A DNA stretch of 36,630 nucleotides, from the NCBI RefSeq assembly GCF_003999195.1, contig NZ_RJVR01000325.1, positions 1 to 36,630 of the forward strand, read 5' to 3'. The notes below the pieces were generated by a model. The model was not told where the DNA came from, did not search any database, and worked only from the letters and a program-made list of their open reading frames with translations. A program made the translations under genes and the position numbers. The stretch is from Streptomyces soli (lineage in GTDB: Bacteria > Actinomycetota > Actinomycetes > Streptomycetales > Streptomycetaceae). Positions 27,507 through 35,412 of the stretch are shown here, piece by piece (position 1 is the stretch's first letter; each line of letters starts with the position of its first letter).

Positions 27507-27536
27507 CGGTTCGTAAGGTGCGTGCGGTCAGTGCGG

Positions 27537-27995
27537 TCAGGTGCCGCAGCCGGGGTCAGGGGCGTCCACCGAGAGCGGCGCGCCCTCCGGGAGGATGTAC
27601 GTGACGTAGAGGATGACCGGCACCGTGCCGAGATTGCGGCCGACGTGGACATGGCGCGCGCCGTCCGGCTCGACGAAGGACTGGCCGGCGGTCGAGGTCT
27701 CGACGGAGCAGTCGGCCATGGTGCGCGTCAGCGTCCCGGACTGGACGACGGCGATCAGTTTGCCCAGGTGGTAGTGCCAGCCGGTGGTGCCGCCTGGCTG
27801 GATGGTGATCGTACGGACCACGACATCCGTCCGGCCCTTCGTCCTGATCTTCAGGCCGTCCTCGGACGTGCCCTTGGCCAGGATCGTGGCGGTCACCCCG
27901 CTGCCCGGCGTGGCCAGCGCCGCCGAGGGCACCACCGCCAGTGCGACCACGCCCGCAGCGACAACGCACGCCTTGCGAATCCGCCCCATGACCAT
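27537..27995 (-). CDS. Secreted cupin-domain protein
   Basis: The 152-residue protein has a signal peptide (VVAAGVVALAVVPSAALA) and a small beta-barrel cupin with probable metal ligands in GWH74YH76LGKLI and RH115VH117VG. Two cysteines (C96, C150) could form a disulfide outside the cell. No enzymatic role can be assigned. The ATG at 27995 has AGGAGAGGGG upstream; the frame extends further but without a ribosome site. It converges with ogt. Confidence 0.82.
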   Translation of the reverse strand: MVMGRIRKACVVAAGVVALAVVPSAALATPGSGVTATILAKGTSEDGLKIRTKGRTDVVVRTITIQPGGTTGWHYHLGKLIAVVQSGTLTRTMADCSVETSTAGQSFVEPDGARHVHVGRNLGTVPVILYVTYILPEGAPLSVDAPDPGCGT

Positions 27996-28056
27996 GCCGG
28001 CCCCTCTCCTGACGCCCGTACGATGGCGGCGCCACGCTACTGGGGGAGGAGGACGC

Positions 28057-28851
28057 ATGACAGTGGACGACACGCCCTACACGATCACGGCCGGCTCGGC
28101 CGGCTCACCCGTGATCCTCCATGTACCGCACGGCTCACGGGCGATTCCACCGGCCGTCAGGACCGGCATTCTGCTGGACGACGACGCGCTGGCGACCGAA
28201 CTCGACCACATGACCGACGCCCACACCACGGTCATCGCCGAGCGGGCCGCCGCCCAAGCGGCCATCCCGCCCTGGCGGTTCGCCAACGAGCTGTCCCGGC
28301 TGGTGATCGACCCCGAGCGGTTCCCCGACGAGCGGGAGGAGATGCGGGGGGTCGGCATGGGCGCGGTCTACACCCGCACCTCCGACGGACTACGGCTGCG
28401 CGAGGACGACCCTGCGGCGGAACAGGCCCTGCTCGACGCCTACTTCAGGCCGTACGCCGCCGCCATGACGGGCTGCGTCCAGGACCGCCTCGACGCGGTG
28501 GGGCGGGCGGTCGTCATCGACGTCCACTCCTACCCCGCCGCCCCGCTTCCGTACGAGCTGCACGCCGACGGCCCCCGGCCGGCGGTCTGCCTGGGCACCG
28601 ACCCCTTCCACACCCCGGGGTGGCTGCTCGACGCCGCGCGGGAGGCCTTCGCGGGCTGCGACACGGTCGGGCTCGACTCGCCGTTCGCGGGGGCGTATGT
28701 GCCGCTGCGGCACTACGGGGCTGTGCGGGAGGTGTCCGCGCTGATGATCGAGATCCGCCGAGACGTGGACGGACCGGCGGGCATCGACCGGCTCGTACGG
28801 GCCCTGGCGGACCTCGTCGATCAGTCCGGCATCCGGAAGCGCGCCGCCTGA
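28057..28851 (+). CDS. N-formylglutamate amidohydrolase family protein
   Basis: The 264-residue protein has the family motifs VILHVPHGSRAIP near residue 20, RLVIDPERFPDEREEM, the metal-binding VIDVHSYP and a late EIRRDVDG. Such enzymes hydrolyse N-formylglutamate in histidine breakdown, but no hut genes are near, so the true substrate is open. The ATG follows GGGAGGAGG at four nt. Its last 31 bp overlap the end of the TPR gene on the other strand. Confidence 0.88.
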   Translation: MTVDDTPYTITAGSAGSPVILHVPHGSRAIPPAVRTGILLDDDALATELDHMTDAHTTVIAERAAAQAAIPPWRFANELSRLVIDPERFPDEREEMRGVGMGAVYTRTSDGLRLREDDPAAEQALLDAYFRPYAAAMTGCVQDRLDAVGRAVVIDVHSYPAAPLPYELHADGPRPAVCLGTDPFHTPGWLLDAAREAFAGCDTVGLDSPFAGAYVPLRHYGAVREVSALMIEIRRDVDGPAGIDRLVRALADLVDQSGIRKRAA

Positions 28852-29189
28852 ATGTAGTCCGGCTGCGGGTCCAGCGCCGCCGCCAGCCGGAAGTGCCGCA
28901 AAGCCTCGTCCGAGCGGCCGGCCCGTTCCAGGGTCCGGCCCAGGGCGAAGTGCGCGAACGCGTTGTCCGGCTCCCGCTCCAGCACCACCTGGAACTCCAG
29001 CTCCGCCGGGCGCAGCTGCGCCGCCAGGAAGAACGCCCGGGCCCGCAACAGCCGTGCCGCCGTGTTCTCCGGATGCGCCGCGATCACCGAGTCCAGCAGC
29101 TTCACCGCTCCGCGGGGGTCGCGGGCGGCCAGCAGCTGCTCGGCGGCGCGGTAGTCGATGACATGCGTCTCGGGTGACTGTTCGGGCAC
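28821..29189 (-). CDS. Tetratricopeptide-repeat protein
   Basis: The 122-residue protein is almost wholly TPR helices: YRAAEQLLAARDPRGAVKLL, AARLLRARAFFLAAQLRPAE and AHFALGRTLERAGRSDEALR, then a short end. It probably mediates protein contacts in the cytoplasm. I prefer the GTG at 29189, which has GAAGGAG six nt upstream, over the ATG at 29195 that touches the ribosome site. The 3' end overlaps the amidohydrolase gene. Confidence 0.85.
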   Translation of the reverse strand: MPEQSPETHVIDYRAAEQLLAARDPRGAVKLLDSVIAAHPENTAARLLRARAFFLAAQLRPAELEFQVVLEREPDNAFAHFALGRTLERAGRSDEALRHFRLAAALDPQPDYIQAARFRMPD

Positions 29190-29277
29190 GACCATCTCCT
29201 TCCCGGAGGTGAGAACTACCCCAACATATGCCCCGCCATCCCCATTCCCGGGGGTCCGCCGGAGGGTTGTTCTCTCC

Positions 29278-29330
29278 CCCAGACCTTCGTCTGGGTGGGG
29301 GTCCCCCCAGTCCTCAAACGCCGGACGGGC
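29278..29330 (-). terminator. Hairpin and repeat downstream of coaE
   Basis: CCCAGAC (29278-29284) and GTCTGGG (29289-29295) form a 7-bp stem with a CTTC loop. Next to it, 29310-29330 holds the sequence around CGTCCGGCGTTTGAGGA (minus strand), which I recall as dispersed behind many Streptomyces genes. It likely ends the PAC2-coaE unit. Confidence 0.55.
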
Positions 29331-29335
29331 TGAAT

Positions 29336-29923
29336 TCAGCCGCGCAGGGCCTCCCAGATCTTGCGGACCTGGGGTTCGAGCGCGTCCCGCGGTCCGTCGT
29401 TGTCGATGACGAAGTCGGCGATGGCGAGGCGGTCCTCCCGCGAGGCCTGGGCGGCCATGCGGGCGCGGGCTTCGTCCTCGGACATGCCGCGGAGGCGGAC
29501 GAGGCGGTCGAGCTGGTTCTCGGGGGAGGCGTCGACGACGATGACGGAGTCGTAGAGCGGGGCGAGGCCGTTCTCGGCGAGGAGGGGGACGTCGTGGATG
29601 ACGAGGGTGTCGGGACCGGCGGCGGCTTCGAGGTGGGCGGAGCGGTCGCGGACGAGGGGGTGGACGATGGAGTTGAGGGCGCGGAGACGGTCGGGGTCGG
29701 CGAAGACAATGGAGCCGAGCGCGGGGCGGTCGAGGGTGCCGTCGGGTAGGAGGATGCCGGTGCCGAATTCGGCGACGACGGCCGCAAGGCCCTTCGTGCC
29801 GGGTTCGACGACCTCCCTGGCGATGCGGTCGGAGTCGATGATGACGGCGCCGTACGAAGAGAGCAGCGCGGAGACCGTGCTCTTGCCGGAGCCGATGCCT
29901 CCGGTCAGACCGGCTCGGGTCAT
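29336..29923 (-). CDS. coaE: Dephospho-CoA kinase
   Basis: CoaE phosphorylates dephospho-CoA in the last step of coenzyme A synthesis. The 195-residue protein has the P-loop GGIGSGKST (residues 8-16), IIDSDRIAREVVEPG and the lid/CoA part VIVVDASPENQLDRLVRLRG with M-S-E-D-E-A. The length is near the 200-residue norm; some actinobacteria have a fused GrpB-like domain, which is absent here. The ATG overlaps the PAC2 stop as ATGA. Confidence 0.96.
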   Translation of the reverse strand: MTRAGLTGGIGSGKSTVSALLSSYGAVIIDSDRIAREVVEPGTKGLAAVVAEFGTGILLPDGTLDRPALGSIVFADPDRLRALNSIVHPLVRDRSAHLEAAAGPDTLVIHDVPLLAENGLAPLYDSVIVVDASPENQLDRLVRLRGMSEDEARARMAAQASREDRLAIADFVIDNDGPRDALEPQVRKIWEALRG

Positions 29924-30855
29924 GCGCCGTCGTCCTCGCGATCGGCGAGGAAGCGCTCGAACTCGGCCGCCAGGTCGTCCGCCGACGGCAGGTCCACCGG
30001 CTCGGCGATCAGATTCTCGCGGCTCGTGGAGCCGGCGAGGGCGTCGTACTGGTTCTCCAGGCCCCGGACGACGGAGACGAGTTCGGCGTCGCCCTCCTCG
30101 ACCTGCCGGTCGATCTCCAGCCGCACGGTGTGGGCCTCGGTACGCAACGCGTGCGCGACCTCCGGAAGCACCAGGCCCGTGGCGGCGGTGAGTGCCTCCA
30201 GGACTGCCAGGGCCGAGTCGGGGTAGGCCGAGCGGGCCAGGTAGTGCGGGACGTGCGCGGCGACGCCGAGGACGTCCCGCCCGGACTCGGCGAGGCGGAG
30301 CTCGATCAGCGACTCGGCGCTGCCCGGGACCTGCGCCTCATCGAACCACGAGCGGTGCCCGGGGACGAGGTCGAGCCGGTTGCCGTGCGGGGTGAGGCCG
30401 ACGGGGCGGGTGTGGGGGACGCCCATGGGGATGCCGTGGAAGTTGATGGCGAGCCGGACGCCCAACCGCTCGACGATCTGGCGGACCCCGGCGGCGAAGC
30501 GCTCCCACTCCACGTCCGGCTCATGGCCGCCGAGCAGCAGGAAGGGCGCGCCGGTGCTGTCCTGCACCAGGTAGAGCGTGATGTCCGGGTCCTCGTACGA
30601 GGACCAGTGGTCGCGCTCGAAGGTCATCAGGGGGCGGCGGGCGCGGTAGTCGACCAGCCGGTCGGCGTCGAAGCGGGCGACGATCTCGTGCTCCTGGCGG
30701 TCGAGCAGTTGCTCGACGATCTGGGAGCCGGTCTCACCGGCGTCGATGTAGCCGTCCAGGTGGTACAGCAGCACGGGTCCGGCGTCCCCGAAGACCGCGT
30801 CGACAGCCTCGGCCCCGCCAGGTACGAACTCGTACAGCCCTTGCGGATCCAGCAC
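29920..30855 (-). CDS. PAC2 family protein (proteasome-assembly-chaperone-like)
   Basis: The 311-residue protein has the PAC2 pattern: LLYHLDGYIDAGETGSQIVE near the N-terminus, RPLMTFERDHWSSYEDPDI, FHGIPMGVPHTRPVGLTPHG and VAAHVPHYLARSAYPDSAL, then a charged helical tail. Actinobacterial PAC2 proteins resemble eukaryotic proteasome assembly chaperones, but their function is not settled. The GTG start has AGAGGG six nt upstream. It is coupled to coaE by a 4-bp overlap. Confidence 0.9.
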   Translation of the reverse strand: MLDPQGLYEFVPGGAEAVDAVFGDAGPVLLYHLDGYIDAGETGSQIVEQLLDRQEHEIVARFDADRLVDYRARRPLMTFERDHWSSYEDPDITLYLVQDSTGAPFLLLGGHEPDVEWERFAAGVRQIVERLGVRLAINFHGIPMGVPHTRPVGLTPHGNRLDLVPGHRSWFDEAQVPGSAESLIELRLAESGRDVLGVAAHVPHYLARSAYPDSALAVLEALTAATGLVLPEVAHALRTEAHTVRLEIDRQVEEGDAELVSVVRGLENQYDALAGSTSRENLIAEPVDLPSADDLAAEFERFLADREDDGA

Positions 30856-30892
30856 CGCACACCCTCTCTTTTCTCAGGCCCGCCGCGATCGT

Positions 30893-30938
30893 GCGCGGGC
30901 CCTCGCTCGACATCTGGAACGATCGGCGGGGCCCGCGC
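30893..30938 (-). terminator. Terminator of the amine oxidase gene
   Basis: GCGCGGGCCC (30893-30902) and GGGCCCGCGC (30929-30938) form a 10-bp stem, 14 nt past the amine oxidase stop. The 26-nt loop can pair alternatively with sequence upstream (CCCGCC with GGCGGG). Confidence 0.55.
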
Positions 30939-30952
30939 ATTCCCGCGATTGA

Positions 30953-32548
30953 TCAAGCCAGAACGCGCTTGTGCAGCGCGGTCACCGCCTTACGGGCCGA
31001 TGTGAAGGCGCCATGCTGCCAGGCATCGGTGTAGCTGAGCCAGTCGCCCGCGAAGTACACGTGCCCGGAACCCTCGTTGAGGGACTTGTACCGCACATCG
31101 TCCGGGCCGCCGGGCGTGTCGTGCCAGGCGGCCTCCTGGTAGGGGAACTGCCGCCAGTGCTGGGAGAAGGACGAGGCCAGCTCGGTGCGGTACTTGTCGC
31201 CGTAGATCTTCACGCCCGTCGCTATCGCGCGGGTCTCGCGCTCCTTGGGAGTGAGCTTGGCGTACGAGTCGGCGTCGTCGTCGTAGTTGTAGTAGCCGAT
31301 CACGACGCCGCGTTCGCCGTGGAAGCCGTACGAAGGATGCCAGATGTGGACGACGTCCTGGTCGGTCTCGGTGATGCCGCCGTAGATGTTGTGGTCCAGC
31401 TCCCACCAGCGCGACCGGTACTCCAGGCCGATCTTCCCCGCCGACTGCGGGGTGATCGCCTCCAGTGCGGTCTGTACGCCGGAGCCGAGGTTGTGCGGGA
31501 TCTTGGCGAGGAGGTTCGGCGGCATGGCGCCGATGCAGTAGTCGGCGTCGATGGTCTTGGTACGACCGTCCTGGGTGTACGTGATCGTGACGCCGTCCGC
31601 CTTGTCGGTGACCTTGGTGACGGCGCAGCCCGTACGGACCTTGTGGCCGCCGATCGCCTTGACCAGCGCCTTGGGGATCTGGTCCATGCCGCCGACCGGC
31701 TGGAACATCAGCATGGCCTGGTCGTATCCGAACTCGAAGGAGAAGTAGCGGCCGACGCCGGTCGCGAAGATCTGGGAGGCGGTCGGCACGTCGCCGTAGC
31801 GGACGCCCGGGGTGCCGGCGGCGGCCGGGACGACGGAGTAGCCGCGGCGCTCGCTGTCGGTGTAGTCGAGGGTGTCGCCCAAGTCGCCGAAGTCCTTGAG
31901 GAACTCGGTGAGGGCTTCCTTGTCGTCGCTGGTCAGCTCCTTGTCCAGGGCACCCTTGTCCGTCGCCTTGGCGAGCAGCTCGGATACGTAGCCGTACATG
32001 TCGGCCTTGGCGGTGCGGTAGCGCATGGGCTCGGTCATGCCGGCGGACTCGTTGTAGAGGTACGCGTCGGCGTTGACGTTGGTGAACACCTCGATGGGCA
32101 CGCCGAGTTCACGGCAGTAGTCGAGGGTGACCATCCACTGCGGGATGCGGGCGGGCCCTGCGTTCATGTAATGGCCGTCGCTGAACTTCGCGGTCTGTCG
32201 GTAGCCGTTGAGGTCGACGGTGGTGTCCCCGCCCCGGACCGTGAAGTTGCGGCCGCCCGCCCGGCCCTTGGCCTCCAGGACCGTACAGTCGTAGCCGGCT
32301 TTGCCCAGCTCGTACGCGGCTGTCAGCCCGGCGATGCCGCCGCCGAGGATGACGATACTGGCCGCGGCCTTCCCGGTGAGCGTGAAGTCGCCCTTCGTCG
32401 GCGCGATGTATGTGGCGTCCCTGGTGGCGGCTTGGGCGGTGGGCGCCAGGCCCAGCGCGCCCATGGTGGCGAACATGGCGCCGGCGCCGGAGGTGGCGCC
32501 GACGGTGCGTAGGAAATCGCGACGGTTGAACTGAGACATCCGTGACAT
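30953..32548 (-). CDS. Tat-exported flavin amine oxidase
   Basis: The 531-residue protein has a twin-arginine signal (NRRDFLRT, residues 8-15, cleavage near AQA40), a Rossmann FAD site (IVILGGGIAGLTAAYELGKA from 65), the GRAGGR motif, and the C-terminal FAD contact YFAGDWLSYTDAWQHGAFTS. It belongs with bacterial L-amino-acid and monoamine oxidases; the exact substrate cannot be read. The Tat signal implies export after FAD insertion, with peroxide and ammonia made outside. The ATG has AAAGGGGAG seven nt upstream. It follows rpsA's terminator and has its own hairpin, so it is a single transcription unit. Confidence 0.92.
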   Translation of the reverse strand: MSRMSQFNRRDFLRTVGATSGAGAMFATMGALGLAPTAQAATRDATYIAPTKGDFTLTGKAAASIVILGGGIAGLTAAYELGKAGYDCTVLEAKGRAGGRNFTVRGGDTTVDLNGYRQTAKFSDGHYMNAGPARIPQWMVTLDYCRELGVPIEVFTNVNADAYLYNESAGMTEPMRYRTAKADMYGYVSELLAKATDKGALDKELTSDDKEALTEFLKDFGDLGDTLDYTDSERRGYSVVPAAAGTPGVRYGDVPTASQIFATGVGRYFSFEFGYDQAMLMFQPVGGMDQIPKALVKAIGGHKVRTGCAVTKVTDKADGVTITYTQDGRTKTIDADYCIGAMPPNLLAKIPHNLGSGVQTALEAITPQSAGKIGLEYRSRWWELDHNIYGGITETDQDVVHIWHPSYGFHGERGVVIGYYNYDDDADSYAKLTPKERETRAIATGVKIYGDKYRTELASSFSQHWRQFPYQEAAWHDTPGGPDDVRYKSLNEGSGHVYFAGDWLSYTDAWQHGAFTSARKAVTALHKRVLA

Positions 32549-32703
32549 GAATGAACTCCCCTTTCGCTCGTGGCGCAGGGGACTCTGGCAGTGGGATGTT
32601 ACGAACCGTCAGGGGCAGGTGTATCGCGCACGTTTCGATGGGTGCCACCGGCGACTTTCTCGGGGCTTCACCCCGGACCCCGCATGGGAGGCACGGACAT
32701 ACG

Positions 32704-32739
32704 CGAGAGGCCCGCACCCTCGTGGGTGCGGGCCTCTCG
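32704..32739 (-). terminator. rpsA terminator
   Basis: A perfect 16-bp stem (32704-32719 with 32724-32739) with a TCGT loop lies 24 nt past the rpsA stop. It is the strongest hairpin I saw in the window. Confidence 0.9.
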
Positions 32740-32763
32740 TCGGCTACTGCCTAGCGGCTGGCG

Positions 32764-34254
32764 TCAGCTCTGGCCGCCGGCCAGCTTCTCGCGAAGCGCG
32801 GCGAGCGCCTCGTCCGAAGCCAGCGCGCCGGACGTGTCGTCCGACTCCGAGGAGTACGAGCCGCCACCGGCCGCGGCAGGCGCCGGGGCGCCCGTCTCGG
32901 CAGCTGCCTGCTCGTCGGCCTCGCGGGACTTGATGACCTGCGCCTGGTGCTGCTCGAAGCGGGTCTGCGCCTCGGCGTACTGGCCCTCCCAGGCCTCGCG
33001 CTGGGTCTCGAAGCCCTCGAGCCAGTCGTTGGTCTCGGGGTCGAAGCCCTCGGGGTAGATGTAGTTGCCCTGGTCGTCGTACGACGCGGCCATGCCGTAC
33101 AGCGTCGGGTCGAACTCGACCGAGGCCGGGTCGGCACCGAAGGACTCGTTGGCCTGCTTCAGCGAGAGGCTGATGCGGCGGCGCTCGAGGTCGATGTCGA
33201 TGACCTTGACGAAGATCTCGTCGTTGACCTGGACGACCTGCTCCGGGATCTCCACGTGGCGCTCGGCCAGCTCGGAGATGTGGACCAGACCCTCGATGCC
33301 CTCGTCGACGCGGACGAACGCACCGAACGGAACGAGCTTGGTGACCTTACCCGGGACGACCTGGCCGATCTGGTGGGTCCGGGCGAACTGCTGCCACGGG
33401 TCTTCCTGGGTCGCCTTCAGCGACAGGGAGACACGCTCGCGGTCCATGTCGACGTCGAGAACCTCGACGGTGACTTCCTGGCCGACCTCGACAACCTCGG
33501 ACGGGTGGTCGATGTGCTTCCAGGACAGCTCGGAGACGTGGACGAGACCGTCGACGCCGCCCAGGTCCACGAAGGCACCGAAGTTGACGATCGAGGAGAC
33601 GACGCCGGAGCGCACCTGGCCCTTCTGCAGGGTGGTGAGGAAGGTCTGGCGGACCTCGCTCTGGGTCTGCTCCAGCCAGGCACGGCGGGACAGGACCACG
33701 TTGTTGCGGTTCTTGTCCAGCTCGATGATCTTGGCCTCGAGCTCCTTGCCCACGTAGGGCTGGAGGTCGCGGACGCGGCGCATCTCCACGAGGGAGGCAG
33801 GGAGGAAGCCGCGCAGGCCGATGTCGAGGATGAGGCCACCCTTGACGACCTCGATGACGGTACCGGTGACGATGCCGTCCTCTTCCTTGATCTTCTCGAT
33901 CGTGCCCCAGGCGCGCTCGTACTGAGCCCGCTTCTTGGACAGGATGAGACGGCCTTCCTTGTCCTCCTTCTGGAGGACAAGAGCCTCGATCTCATCGCCC
34001 ACGGCGACGACCTCGTTGGGGTCGACGTCGTGCTTGATGGAGAGCTCGCGGGAGGGGATGACGCCTTCGGTCTTGTAACCGATGTCGAGCAGGACCTCGT
34101 CCCGGTCGACCTTCACGATGACGCCGTCGACGATGTCGCCGTCGTTGAAGTACTTGATCGTCTCGTCGATCGCGGCGAGGAAGGCTTCCTCGTTACCGAT
34201 GTCGTTGACCGCCACCTGCGGGGTGGTACGAGGGGCCTCGGTGCTGCTCGTCAT
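32764..34254 (-). CDS. rpsA: 30S ribosomal protein S1
   Basis: The 496-residue protein holds four S1 RNA-binding domains (about 35-105, 120-190, 205-277 and 292-362), with KGQVRSGVVSSIVNFGAFVD and GIEGLVHISELAERHVE as clear examples, and a long disordered acidic/Ala-rich tail (370-496). Proteobacterial S1 has six domains; four plus a tail is the actinobacterial form. It has a canonical promoter, a leader of about 157 nt and a strong terminator, so it is a single-gene unit. Confidence 0.97.
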   Translation of the reverse strand: MTSSTEAPRTTPQVAVNDIGNEEAFLAAIDETIKYFNDGDIVDGVIVKVDRDEVLLDIGYKTEGVIPSRELSIKHDVDPNEVVAVGDEIEALVLQKEDKEGRLILSKKRAQYERAWGTIEKIKEEDGIVTGTVIEVVKGGLILDIGLRGFLPASLVEMRRVRDLQPYVGKELEAKIIELDKNRNNVVLSRRAWLEQTQSEVRQTFLTTLQKGQVRSGVVSSIVNFGAFVDLGGVDGLVHVSELSWKHIDHPSEVVEVGQEVTVEVLDVDMDRERVSLSLKATQEDPWQQFARTHQIGQVVPGKVTKLVPFGAFVRVDEGIEGLVHISELAERHVEIPEQVVQVNDEIFVKVIDIDLERRRISLSLKQANESFGADPASVEFDPTLYGMAASYDDQGNYIYPEGFDPETNDWLEGFETQREAWEGQYAEAQTRFEQHQAQVIKSREADEQAAAETGAPAPAAAGGGSYSSESDDTSGALASDEALAALREKLAGGQS

Positions 34255-34418
34255 AAGGAAAGGGGCTCCGGTACGGACAGTAAGTCGTAGGTACTGCTAC
34301 GCCGGGAGCCCGTTATCGCTTCTGCCGATTCCGGACAGCCGCAAGGCCGAGAGGTTTACCAACAGATTCGAGCGCAGCCTGCTCCGTCTGAGGTGCGCAG
34401 GCTCGCAGCGCAACTTGT

Positions 34419-34447
34419 AGCATACGGGGGCAGCCGGGCACGGTCAA
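34419..34447 (-). promoter_or_regulatory. Canonical housekeeping promoter of rpsA
   Basis: On the minus strand TTGACC (34442-34447), 17 nt, then TATGCT (34419-34424) match the HrdB-type consensus well. Transcription should start near 34412, giving a leader of about 157 nt. A 7-bp stem (34376-34382 with 34397-34403) lies in the first part of the leader. The rest of 34255-34560 holds no gene. Confidence 0.75.
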
Positions 34448-34560
34448 TGCGCGAAGAGCACACCGGGGGCATAACACCCCATACCGGGCACTGCACATCT
34501 TCATGCTGCGGCAGAATCCCGCAGCCACAGGTCATCACAGAGGGTACGACGACAAGCGCG

Positions 34561-35412
34561 ATGATCCAAGCACCTGGGGCAGAAGTGCCGGAAGAAGAAC
34601 CCGAAGGACCCGAAGAAACCGACGAGCCCGAGGCGACGCGGCGTACCGCGGGCAACACGGAGAGCATCCGCGCCAATCGCGGCTGGTGGGACGGCAACGC
34701 CGACGAGTACCAGGTCGAGCACGGTGACTTCCTCGGCGACGACCGCTTCGTGTGGGGCCCCGAGGGGCTGGACGAGGAGGATGTCCGGCTCCTCGGTCCG
34801 ACGGAGGCCCTGAAGGGCCTGTCGGTGCTGGAGATCGGCGCCGGCGCCGCTCAGTGCTCGCGGTGGCTCGCCGCTCAGGGCGCGCGGCCGGTCGCCCTTG
34901 ACCTCTCTTATCGGCAGTTGCAGCACGGCAGGCGGATCGGCGCCGACTTCCCTCTGGTGCAGGGCGACGCGACCGCGCTGCCGTTCGCGGACGGCAGGTT
35001 CGACCTGGCGTGCTCGGCGTACGGGGCGCTGCCCTTCGTCGCCGACACCGCTCGGGTGATGCACGAGGTGCGACGGGTGCTGCGGCCCGGCGGGCGGTGG
35101 GTCTTCTCGGTGACGCATCCGGTGCGGTGGGCGTTCCCGGACGAGCCGGGGCCCGACGGGCTGACGGCGGCGTCCTCCTACTTCGACCGCACGCCGTACG
35201 TGGAGCAGGACGAGCAGGGGCGCGCGGTCTACGTCGAGCACCACCGCACCCTGGGCGACCGGGTCCGGGAGATCGCCGGCGCGGGCTTCCGGCTGGTGGA
35301 CCTGGTCGAGCCGGAGTGGCCGGTCTGGAACCAGCAGGAGTGGGGCGGCTGGTCCCCGCTGCGCGGCCGGCTGCTGCCGGGTACGGCGATCTTCGTCTGC
35401 GTCGCCGGGTGA
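34561..35412 (+). CDS. Class I SAM-dependent methyltransferase
   Basis: The 283-residue protein has an acidic N-terminal tail (EVPEEEPEGPEETDEPE), then the Rossmann methyltransferase core: motif I VLEIGAGAAQCSRWLA, the acidic residue in ALDLSYRQL, FPLVQGDATALPFADGRFDL and VRRVLRPGGRWVFSVTHPVR. The substrate is unknown. The start is uncertain: the ATG at 34561 has AGAGGG but 16 nt away. It is divergent from rpsA, and its stop overlaps the hrpB start as GTGA. Confidence 0.88.
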   Translation: MIQAPGAEVPEEEPEGPEETDEPEATRRTAGNTESIRANRGWWDGNADEYQVEHGDFLGDDRFVWGPEGLDEEDVRLLGPTEALKGLSVLEIGAGAAQCSRWLAAQGARPVALDLSYRQLQHGRRIGADFPLVQGDATALPFADGRFDLACSAYGALPFVADTARVMHEVRRVLRPGGRWVFSVTHPVRWAFPDEPGPDGLTAASSYFDRTPYVEQDEQGRAVYVEHHRTLGDRVREIAGAGFRLVDLVEPEWPVWNQQEWGGWSPLRGRLLPGTAIFVCVAG

